Below are positions 1-8,989 of a DNA stretch of 64,000 nt, in pieces. Where the stretch lies: the NCBI GenBank assembly GCA_037349315.1, contig JBAIAC010000001.1, positions 40,858,001 through 40,922,000 of the forward strand, given 5' to 3'. This DNA comes from Chelydra serpentina (taxonomy: Eukaryota; Chordata; Testudines; Chelydridae). The notes below the pieces were generated by a model. It saw only the letters and a program-made list of their open reading frames with translations. It ran no database searches and had not been told where the DNA came from. Positions within the stretch are counted from its first letter, which is position 1; every line of letters starts with the position of its first letter. The translations under genes and the position numbers were made by a program.

Positions 1-1185
1 TGTACTGTGCATATTCAGAGTCAGAAACGTCCGGACCTAGGGAGCTTTTACTGCTAAAACATTGGCATTGAGTGTGTTCAGGCACCTACAGGGTTAAGCA
101 GGAGTTGAACAACCTGGGCAAGAACCCCAACCATTAAACTAAAGGTTATGAGGGAAGTGGTCCTCCTCCCCCACTTCTTGCAAACAAAAAACCACCTTAG
201 GTGCCTAACTCTATGAAGATTTGCAAGGAAAGATATGACCCTATTTCTATGAGAGGGAAGGGGCTTGGGTCTGCACAGTATCACAAACAGTATTTAAATT
301 TAAGCAATTTTCCTTTCAGCCTTATAATGCCTTATGAAATCATATCATTCATTAACAAGAGACTTTCCAGTTCTCTTTACTTATCAAATGTGAACATTTT
401 TGCATTGCATTATTCAGCATTTAAAAATCAAGCATGTAAAGGCAATTCTGTTCTATTTCAACTTGATACTCTTACAAAACAGCAAACTCTCACTCATTAA
501 AGCATAACAAAAGTCCATGAAAAAGTTTCTCATTTTATCCAAATACTATTTATCGGTATTTCTAATTTCACTTTAATAACCTTTCATTTAAAGCCTATCA
601 GAATAATATCATCTAGGCTTTTAACATCATTACAAAAGAACTGAAATGGATTCAAGCCCATTTTTTCCTTTTTTCTTTTTATAGAACAATCTCATTTTAG
701 TGTGGTACCTTATTCAATCCTTAACACCAGTTTTTCAAAACAAATCAACTTGTATATCAATCACAGATTCTTTTTTTAGTGACTTAAAACTAAGCAAATT
801 ACCCATGTAGTTTTAAAATATATATTTGGGAAATTATAATTTCCTTATCTTTAACAAAGAGAAAAAAGAGTAAATGTATTTCTCTTTTGCAGGTGCCTCG
901 CTAAAAACAAACTGCAGCCTTTGAAACAATGCTTTAACAAATCAAAATGGTTTTAACTCACTACTAATTCATGTTTTGTATGCTTTAAACTTCTGTTAAT
1001 TGAAAATTACAGTTTCTGTTTCTCTTTTCAGAGCTATTCACTAATTAGCTATTCACGAATTTCAAGTCTTTGTTTAAATATACCCTTCTCAGTTCTACCA
1101 TAACAGGCCCAATCTACACTAAAAAAAGGTTTGCCTGTATAGTTCTTTCTATATCATATTATGCACTCAAGGTTCCTATAGCTAC
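1..1185. other. AT-rich stretch with no recognised feature
   Basis: This stretch is AT-rich and has many short A and T runs. The open frames in it are under about 100 codons, have no domain I recognise and lack convincing splice sites. I see no repeat family I can name. It could be intronic or intergenic single-copy DNA. Confidence 0.5.
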
Positions 1186-1189
1186 ATCC

Positions 1190-1945
1190 GTCCCAGGATA
1201 TTTGAGAGACCAGGTGGGTGAGGTAATAGCTTTTATTGGACCAACTTCAGTTAGTGACAGAGACAAGCTTTTGAGCCACACAGAGCTCTTAGTCAGGTCT
1301 GGGAAAGGTACTCCCAGGCCACGTCTACACTGCCACTTACCTCGCTATAACTTACATCACTCAGGAGTGTGAATAAGTCAACCCCTGAGTGACATAAGTT
1401 ACACCGACCTAGGCCCCAGTGTGGACAGGGCTATGTCAGCAGAAGAGCTTCTCCTGCCAACATATCTACCACCTTCTGTGGAGGTGGATTTATTATGCCG
1501 ATGAAAGAACTCTCTCCTGTCAGCATAGAGCGTCTTCATCAGACATGCTACAATGGCACAGCCGCATCAGTGCAGCTACCAGGATGTAGAACTTTTAGTG
1601 TAGACTAGCCCCCAGTCACAGCAAAATGCAAGGTGGAACAGATTGTTTAGCATAAACAGTTATCACATATTGTAAGGGACCATCCAAGGTAGAGTGGCCC
1701 ATTAACACTTCTGCAGGCATAGGACAAAAAGAGGGGGGTAGCGGGCTACAGATATGTGGGTCCCTTACAATATGTGCTAACTACTTCTGCTAAACAATCT
1801 GTCCCACCTTGCGTTTTGCTGTGACGCTGAGAGCACCTTTCCCAGACCTGAAGAACAACTCTGTGTGGCTCAAAAGCTTGTCTCTCTCACGAACAGAAGT
1901 TACCAATTACCTCACCCACCTTGTATCTCTCTGTCATATTATGGC
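1190..1945. mobile_element. Long foldback (terminal inverted repeat) element
   Basis: The left arm (about 1190-1310, resuming at 1613-1680) is the reverse complement of the right arm (about 1752-1945). Both arms carry the GGTGGGTGAGGTAAT block, the ACAAGCTTTTGAGCCACACA-like block and the ACAGATTGTTTAGCA block. The loop is about 1681-1751. The left arm is split by a second element at 1318-1610. I recall this arm sequence as a common dispersed repeat in turtles and crocodilians, but cannot assign a superfamily. No transposase is encoded, so it would move only with a helper. The divergence between the arms suggests an old copy. Confidence 0.75.
1318..1610. mobile_element. Short TIR element nested in the foldback arm
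   Basis: The ends read GGCCACGTCTACACT and, in inverted form, AGTGTAGACTAGCCCC. A CCCAG direct repeat flanks the insert (1313-1317 and 1611-1615) and may be the target-site duplication. Removing the insert restores the foldback arm so that it pairs with its partner at 1752-1945. It therefore inserted after the host foldback. It belongs to the group of GTCTACACT-ended MITEs that recur in this window, and it has no coding capacity. Confidence 0.7.
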
Positions 1946-1970
1946 ATGTTCATATTGGTACATAAACTCT

Positions 1971-2252
1971 GGCCATGTCTATACTAGGAAGTGCTTTACT
2001 GGCATAGGAATATCAGTATAGTATACTGGCAAAGCACTCAAGAATGGAGGCAGCCATGCCGGCAAAGCTACGCTTCGTACTATTATACTAAAACCACCCC
2101 AACAAGCTAAAATGGTAAAAGTGCAGTTTTGCCAGTATAACTGTATCTATGCTAGGACCTCCTGCTGGCACTGCTATGTTGATCTGGAATCACACCGCTT
2201 CACATCCAGCTGATATAGCTATGCTGGCAAAAATCTGTAGCATAGACCTGGA
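1971..2252. mobile_element. MITE with GTCTATACTA-type inverted ends
   Basis: The left end reads GGCCATGTCTATACTAG and the right end is a decayed inverted match, CTGTAGCATAGACCTG. The interior contains repeated GCTGGCA and CAGTATA motifs that pair with one another. No open frame of note is present. It resembles the other GTCTACACT-ended MITEs here but is more diverged, and no clear target-site duplication is visible. Confidence 0.6.
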
Positions 2253-3400
2253 GAAAGAGGTACACCCAATTATTTGGCTTGTGACTGTGTCAGGAGCAGA
2301 TGTTATTGCCCAGAATCAGTTGTGGTAGATGTGGAGAATCCTTTTTTGGAATGTACATCATGCCTCGTATGACAAAATACTGCACTGATACTGATGAGTC
2401 ACTTCCCATCAAATAGATGCCATCTCACATATCTATACACTGGCGCTAGAAGGCAGAAGTAAAGCTGTTGTAGGATATGATTATGTTTTTTTTAAAAGTG
2501 CTCTAGCCACCCCTGAGCTCTCGGACATCTATAGTTATTCTAGTGCCAAAGAAAAACATATTGCATGTATGTATAGTTTAGATGGTTAAAAAAATATTAC
2601 AAAGAAAAATCTGCAGCCAATTCCACATATCTCCTGATACCCATCTGATAACCACAAAACTGTGCTGTGTGCCCTAAGACAGAGAGAGGATTAGCTGAAG
2701 CCAACCAAAGAATGATGCATGCTTTATTCAGTTTTTGAATGACAATGAATAAATGGCATTAGTGGTCATTAAAATTTGAAGGGCACATAAATAAATAATG
2801 AATAATTCTTGAACTTCAATATTAATAGACAGGCAGCACTTTTGAGGATGACAGCATGACTTAATATTTACGAAGTTGTGATTTTTTCTATACAACACAA
2901 CAGTTAATTAGTACGATCAGTCATTATTTATTATTTTTTATTTCAGTGATAATAGTATTTATTTGTTAACATATGAAAAACCTAGACTACTAGGAAGTAA
3001 TGCATACAATAGAACTCCAGTAATTTGCACTAATGCATGTGAGACCCATTGCAAGGGATTTAATTTTTTGAGTGTTCACTTTACTTGCTAATTAGCAAAA
3101 TTCACGGTACTTTGTTCTTTGTTTAGAAGCTGGTTTTAAAATTATGTGCTTTATTCATTCACTTTTTACTGTAGTTTACTTTTAACTAGGATTTTACCTT
3201 AGAATATCTGAATCAGCTTTCTTAAGTTTATTCTGTAAGTATAATTAGACCTCAGTATTATGAGATCTCACTGGAGTGTTGGAATGTTACATCTCACCTG
3301 AGACATGCGAGCAGTGCTCAAGGACAGGGAAGGTGGAGGAAGTAAGGAAAAAGAAGTATGTTACCTTCTAGCATAAAGAGGGGACTATGACACATAGTTA
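2253..3400. other. No recognised feature
   Basis: This is AT-rich sequence without a convincing open frame, repeat terminus or RNA gene. Dense AATAA-type motifs around 2740-2960 look like ordinary AT-rich intergenic DNA. Confidence 0.4.
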
Positions 3401-3414
3401 CAAGTGAAGTGTTG

Positions 3415-3617
3415 CCTGGGAGGGGCTCGAGGGGCTTGGGCTGCAGAGCTAAACATTGCGGTGTAGACATTCGGGCTCAGGCTGGAGCCAGGGCCCCAGC
3501 ATGCGATCCCTGAGCCCAAATTTCTACACAATAACTTTACTGCCCCACAACTTGACCCCCATGAGCCTGAGTCACCTGACCCGAGCCAGCCACGGGTGTG
3601 CCGTGCAGATATACCCA
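3415..3617. mobile_element. Partial MITE, GTGTAGACATTCGGGCT type
   Basis: The stretch contains GTGTAGACATTCGGGCTC, GCTGGAGCCAGGGCC and a right end reading GCAGATATACCCA. These match the arrangement I remember for a G+C-rich turtle foldback MITE with nested inverted GAGCCCGAG-type motifs. The left terminus is not clear. The short minus-strand open frame over it is a by-product of the G+C-rich repeat. Confidence 0.5.
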
Positions 3618-3884
3618 TAGGAGCTAAGAATAACTAGCTGCCGACAGGAAGGGGGTATAACCTGTGACAATCGGATCCAAAATGGCCACTTTTGGGCTGC
3701 TGTTACTTGTGTCTCCCATATTTAATAGGTTAGCTAACAGCACACTATGCTGGACAAGGCTCATATAAGGGCCTGAACCCATCCTGGAAAAATCCCTGGT
3801 GAGCCGACAATAACAGAGGGCCAGGCTGTGAAGCCCTTACACTGATGAGTATAAATGAGAGAATAAGTGATTTTCTGGTTCAAT

Positions 3885-4318
3885 GGCAAAACTGAAAAAA
3901 ATAACCAAAAAGTTCATTTCACATCAACCCAAACCAGAAATTTTTCAGTTTCTCACCAAAACAAAAAAAAAATGAAAACATTCACTTTGAGTCAAATGAA
4001 ACATTTCATTCAATCTGAAAATAATGTTTTGTTTTGATTTGTTTTTTTTTTTTTTTTGTTTAATTTTGGGGTGTTAATACCCTTTTTAATTTCTAAACAA
4101 AAGATTTCGAAACGAAGTCAAAGCCCTTTCATATCAAAAATGTCAAAGTTAAACATTTTGATTTTTTTGAAAAAAAAATCCATTTATTTTTGGGCTGAAA
4201 CTATTTGCCAAAATTGACCCAAATTCATGAATAGTTTCAGTCAATCCAAAGCTTCATTTTTCAGTGAATAAACTATTCATCCACCAAAAAAGGGGGGAAA
4301 AACCCTTTCCCAGCTCTA
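3885..4318. mobile_element. AT-rich MITE-like repeat ending in CAGCTCTA
   Basis: The block is dominated by AAAATTTTT-like runs in both orientations and ends at TTTCCCAGCTCTACTG. The repeat at 28,803-29,120 has the same composition and begins with AGAGCTGGGTGAAATTTTT, which is the inverted form of this end. I infer that both are copies of one AT-rich foldback family. A run of about 18 T lies near 4,041-4,058. Confidence 0.45.
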
Positions 4319-4437
4319 CTGATGAGCATTTATTCATGCAAGTGACCCTTGAATTCAATACGGCTAACTGAATGAGTAAATACTCATCAGTATGAGTAAA
4401 GTCTGCACAATTTGGCCTAGAGAAAATAGCTACTAGG

Positions 4438-4731
4438 CAGTAGTGTAGCCAGCGGGGGGGAGCAGGGGGAGCGGCCGCTCCCCTTTGAGCAGAAGCGGCG
4501 CCTTTTTTTAGCAGCACTAAAAAAAGGCACCGCTTCTTTTTAAGCGCCGCTTCTTGCATTCACCCAGCGGCGCTCCGGGTCTTCGGCGGCATTTTGGCGC
4601 GGGGTACCACCGAAGACCCGGAGCGAGCCGCCGAAGTGCCGCCGAAGACCCGGAGCGTTGCCGGGTGAGTACAGGGGGAGGTGCTTTTTATAGCACCCCT
4701 CCCCCGTGCTCTGGACCTGGCTGCGCTACTG
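4438..4731. mobile_element. hAT-type MITE with 8-bp target duplication
   Basis: The termini are CAGTAGTGTAGCCAG on the left and CTGGCTGCGCTACTG on the right, which are imperfect inverted repeats. The flanking octamers are CTACTAGG and CAACTAGG, seven of eight identical, the target-site length of hAT transposons. The interior is G+C-rich and has several hairpins, such as the CCGGGTCTTCGGCGGC motif repeated in both orientations. Short open frames on both strands are artefacts of that composition. Confidence 0.8.
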
Positions 4732-4739
4732 CAACTAGG

Positions 4740-5420
4740 TATGAATTTCCTACCTTTTGGAGGGCTGGAGATCCAGTAGCAGACCATGCCAGGTTTTTCA
4801 AAGCTAGGCACCAATGTATTTGACATAGTTATATTCATTTATTTTCTTTTGCTGTAATGGCGCTGCAATAATAAAAATCTAGGTGCTTCTAGGCCATTTG
4901 CCCTGGCCTGTGTCTAAAACTAATCACCACTGCATCTCATTGTCACGCTGCTATTTACCTTCAGCTCTGTCTTGTTTATAAAAGGGTGCTGACTTACCAA
5001 AAAAAGGTCATGAACAGACTTTCCTATTTTGGAGAAGAGAAAAAATCCCATTCCAATTATATTTCCTTTCAAACTTATAAAAGTTTGATATCTCACCAAA
5101 AATTATTTTCTTAAAAGTAAAGAGAAATATGGAGCAGTAATATACCCCCTACTCTTTTATTGTCTCATAAGATCTAATAGTGCTGATCAGCCTATTTGTC
5201 CCGACAATGATTACATGCATGTTTTAGAACCAGCATTGTGTCTTTTTATTTGGTATTCATTTGAGTGAGTTAGACTCGGCATAGTGTCTCCCTCAAGTGA
5301 AGCCCCAAGTTTACATACTCTACTGTGCAATGTTGCTCTATTCTGACAAAAAAAGAGTTGATTTTATTTTTAACGTAGGTGCATTAGTTGCACATTAATG
5401 TTGACCAGTAGTATTGATAA
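4740..5420. other. No recognised feature
   Basis: This is unassigned AT-rich sequence. There are no repeat ends, no open frame with a recognisable product and no RNA gene. Confidence 0.4.
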
Positions 5421-5429
5421 TTTGATAAT

Positions 5430-5585
5430 TGATTTAAGAGCCTGGTCCAACTATCATTCCAGTCAATGGGAGTTAAACAGGGCCTTGCCTCTTATATCTC
5501 ACTTACACGGGTGTAACATTGTTGGCTTCTGCAGAGTCACTCCTGATTTTCAATGGTGCAAATGAAATCAGAATCAGGTCCTGGT
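5430..5585. repeat. Short palindromic dispersed repeat (CAATGGGAGT type)
   Basis: GTCAATGGGAGT, ACACGGGTGTAAC, GAGTCACTCCTGATTT and AATCAGGTCC occur in an order I recognise from a widespread amniote foldback repeat. The outer parts (CCTGGTCC and TCAGGTCCTGG) are weakly complementary. It is old and I cannot name the family. Confidence 0.45.
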
Positions 5586-5706
5586 ATTCATATGAGTTGC
5601 CTATGTAGCTTTATTAAGGAGCTCCATATTAATTTAGCATTAGTTAATGAATTCCTAAAATAAACTGTTACTGAGAAATTGTGGTTATTAGTTTTAGCTA
5701 TTCTTA

Positions 5707-6100
5707 GGCCATGTCTAGAATAAAAAATTACGTCGACCTAATGTACATCGGCATACAGCTAGAATGGTAATTACATCGCTTGTGAATGTCTACACTTCGC
5801 TCCTTGTGTCAGCAGTGCACATCCTGACCAGGAGCGCTTGTATAAATTATATTGTCAGTGTGGGGCATCGTGGGGTGGCCCCTGAAAGCCAGTAACAGTC
5901 AACATCAGCAACAAAGTGTCTGCACTGATGCTGCGTCGACCTAACTACATTGACCTTGACTTTACACTATGGAGGAGGAGTTAAGTCAGCGTAGCGGAGC
6001 AGTTACATCAGTGGAAGCGAAATTTAATTGTAGACACTTCCATAGTTAGGTTGACATAAGACAGCTTATGTCAACCTAACTCTGTAGCATAGATCAGACC
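5707..6100. mobile_element. Harbinger-like MITE flanked by TTA
   Basis: The left end reads GGCCATGTCTAG and the right end is a decayed inverted version, TAGCATAGATCAGACC. TTA flanks both sides (5704-5706 and 6101-6103), matching the TWA target preference of PIF/Harbinger elements. A strong internal hairpin at about 6040-6083 pairs TAGGTTGACATAAG with CTTATGTCAACCTA. The same internal motifs (GTCGACCTAA, AGTTAGGTTGAC) occur in related MITEs here. No coding sequence is present. Confidence 0.65.
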
Positions 6101-6220
6101 TTAGTCTGTTTATCTTATTATCTGCAAGATTCACTCATTAGTCCTTCATTGCTTTAAATAAGCCTACGGTGTCAATTTGTATGTAAATTCTACACTTTTG
6201 CTTTGTGGTTTTTAAATTTC

Positions 6221-6300
6221 AGAGCCCAGTTCTGCTCCCATTGAAGCCAATGGCAAAATTCTAATTGATTTCAGTGGGAGTAGGAATGGAGCATGTACAT
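6221..6300. repeat. Short palindromic repeat fragment
   Basis: The block reads CCCAGTTCTGCTCCCATTGA, then GCCAATGGCAAAATT, then TTTCAGTGGGAGTAGGAATG. The first and last parts are complementary. It is one of several small foldback repeats of this kind in the window and has no coding potential. Confidence 0.45.
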
Positions 6301-6396
6301 CAGTCTTGATATTGCTGTGTTGATTATTGAAAATTAATCTTAATTTTATTTGGTGAATCAGCAATTGGTCTTAAAGCCAAAATGCTTAGGTTGGGC

Positions 6397-6522
6397 TTGA
6401 GATTCCAATCATAAACATAATAGAATTTAATGACCTAGATCTATATAATGTTTTCCTGGGACTGATTCTAAAGCATTTGTTTTGCTGCAGTATTATAGTT
6501 TTATTACTTCATCAGGCTTGTT
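6397..6522 (+). repeat. 126-bp inverted repeat, copy 1
   Basis: Read on the plus strand, this block is identical over 126 of 126 bases to the reverse complement of 9316-9441. Its flanks here are ordinary AT-rich DNA with no Penelope similarity, so I take this as the donor copy. It contains no open frame of note. The shared identity stops abruptly at both ends. Confidence 0.95.
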
Positions 6523-7925
6523 TAAAAAAGAAAGGTGTTTGGGGCTTGGGTACGTAGCAGTATAGGGAAAGGAAAGTTGTTTAAATAAGATGAGAAATTA
6601 CCTGCCACATCATACCACTCAGTATATCACACTACTCCATGTTCTACATGCTGAGCTTGATTCATCCCTGGGTTATACCAGCCTCTGCCAGCGTAACTAA
6701 TGGAACAAGACCCCTAATACTTGAGAGTCCCTCTGGCTGGGAGTTGCAGTGGCACACAGCACCTACAATCATAGGGAGCCTATAGACTGCCAGTGCTGCT
6801 TCAAAATGGGTGGCATTGGCTAGAGAAGCAGGCTGTCCAAGGTACTCAGGGGACGAGCAGATTCAGCACATCCCCCTAGGCAGCCACCTCTACCAGTGCT
6901 CCTCTGAAGTCCCATCCACACTTTAACGTTGTCTTTCCCTGCTGGGTGGGTGCAAACACAGACTGTTCTCTCCCACGGTGAATGTTCTAACGTCTTGTAC
7001 TTGTCTTGGCCCTGGAAGCATGAACAGTAGTTGTACTAATTCTGGCTGAAGCCGGAAATATGGCGTCTTTCCATCTAGACTGTGTGCATAGTTGAAAATG
7101 TTAGCTTAACTGTGCACTAAGAATTCAGTCAACTGCTATTATCTCAAGAGCCAGGCCGTATATATTTCAATCAGCTTCTTTACCTTCCTTTAAATACATT
7201 AATGTCGCACAGATAAAAATTATTACCTCAATCCTGCAAGTATTTACTACATAATGCTGCTACCGTGAGCAGTGACTGCAATGGGACATCCCCTGGTAGT
7301 AAGAACCACACTCCGGAAGAAGTGTTTTCAAGATCAAGCCCATTTGCATATCAGTAACTTTCATTTTTGGGGAGATAGTGGACAAACTTTATACACTCAA
7401 AAATTCCTTAGACCTAAACAGTACTATTTCAAGTGGTTTGTTATTCCTGATGTGCAGCATAGCATGTGTATTAACAAAATACATTGATATACATTGTTAG
7501 CAAACTAGCAGTAGTGAGACCAAAAAAGAAGAAATTGAAACAAAATGTTTTCTGATTCATATATTACATTTCAATGTTACATTCCTCTGCTTTTGGTGCA
7601 TTTTTCTTCTTCTATGGGGACATCTTTGTTTAATAATTTTTTAAGGAAAAGGAAAAATTGGGGAGGTTCTTTTTTAAAAAAGAAAAAATAGTTCTTTCAG
7701 GTACAGAAATCCCAGCAGTCATACAACTTTGATGCTATTCGTATGTCAGTGGGATAGCACTGACAGAGCAACATAAAAGAAATAGCATAGCAATGTAATT
7801 AAGAGCTTGACTCTGCTGCTCCTACTCATGCTGAGTAGGACCTTCATGAGAAATCATGTTGGATTTTAATGGGACTATTCCCAGAGTAAGATGCTTCAGA
7901 ATAAGTAAGAGTGGAAGAATTCAGC
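6523..7925. other. Mostly unassigned, with two small repeat fragments
   Basis: At about 6655-6710 the TTCATCCCTGGG and GCGTAACTAATGG motifs look like a fragment of a foldback repeat. At about 7228-7320 CAATCCTGCAAGTATTTAC marks a fragment of another. Otherwise I see no gene, no repeat terminus and no RNA gene. Confidence 0.4.
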
Positions 7926-7930
7926 CCTAA

Positions 7931-8213
7931 GGGCAGGTCTACACTACGGGGCTAAGTCGACCTAAGTTATGCAACTCCAGCTATATGAGTAACGTAGCTG
8001 GGGTCGATGTACCTTAAGTTGACTTATTGCGGCGTCTACACCGCGCTGGGTCGACGAGAGAAACTCTCCCATCGACTTACCTTATGCTTCTTGTTCCGGT
8101 GGAGTACCGAAGTCGACGGGAGAGCAATCGGTGGTCGATTTAGTAGGTCTTCACTAACCCCCCCGGTAGATCGATCGCCACGCGTCGATCCCCCTGTAAG
8201 TGGAGACAAGCCC
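7931..8213. mobile_element. Harbinger-like MITE flanked by TAA
   Basis: The ends read GGGCAGGTCTACACT and, inverted, GTGGAGACAAGCCC. TAA flanks both sides (7928-7930 and 8214-8216), consistent with the TWA target of PIF/Harbinger transposons. Internal features shared with the copies at 19.6, 39.8, 46.1 and 52.8 kb are the AACGTAGCTG hairpin, the GTCGACGGGAGAG motif and GATCGAT-rich ends. It is non-coding. Confidence 0.75.
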
Positions 8214-8329
8214 TAAGTAACCAGGTAATGAGATAACCCTTGTGCACTGGATCAACATGACTCAACACAGGAGGCGGGGGTGGGGGGGAGAAAAGAACTT
8301 CTAGAGATACTCCTACACCGCGTCTGGGA

Positions 8330-8590
8330 GAATGCGTCCTAGCATGGGCAGACGGATGTGCTAGCTCTGCTCAAGCTAGTGTGCTAAAAATAGCAGTATG
8401 GCTGGGGCTAGGTCAAGGGTGGCAGCTCAGGATAGCCACCTTTGTACGTACCCACATGGACCCCCCGGGTCTGCACTCAGGCAGACGGCCAGGCGGAGGG
8501 AGCACAGGTGGCAGCACAGGCTACAGTGCTATTTTTAGCACACTAGCTAGTGCATGTGTCTATGAGAAGCAGGATTCCCTACAAGTGAGT
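8330..8590. mobile_element. MITE with GCTAGTGTGCTAAAAATAG hairpin arms
   Basis: The motif CAAGCTAGTGTGCTAAAAAT at about 8369 is mirrored by the inverted form ATTTTTAGCACACTAGCTAG at about 8530. A second copy of the family lies at 48,831-49,111 and a fragment at about 27,130-27,225. The G+C-rich middle accounts for the open frame here. The outer ends are not clearly delimited. Confidence 0.6.
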
Positions 8591-8599
8591 TGGTCTTTG

Positions 8600-8989
8600 C
8601 AACAATGACAAAGATTTGCGCTTCAAAGGGTAAGTACACTCCCCGACCGCTCTGGGCGTTTGTTTCCTCTTTGTGCAGTGTAGTTGTAGCCATGCTGGGA
8701 CCAACGCAGCGACAACAACACAACATACAACAATAGAAGATATTGAATTTTGCCACCTGAAATGGAAATGCCACCATATGAATAAAAAGGAAGGAAAAAT
8801 GTGAAAGTAATATCTACTTCCTGAGCAAATGCAAGCAACAAAACATCATCTCCCAGAGCTCTCCCCATCTATAACCCTCTGACTACTACATACAACTCAA
8901 AATATGCTTCTCAGCTCTGCAGAAGGATTTCAGAAAAAATTGAGTAACTATTACTGCACGTCACGTACTCTAGAAGGGACCACGTCAAG
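8600..8989. other. Small foldback fragment, otherwise unassigned
   Basis: CAGTGTAGTTGTAGCCATGC near 8677 matches the outer end I remember for the 1190-1945 foldback family, so a short fragment may be present. The rest has no recognisable feature. Confidence 0.35.
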
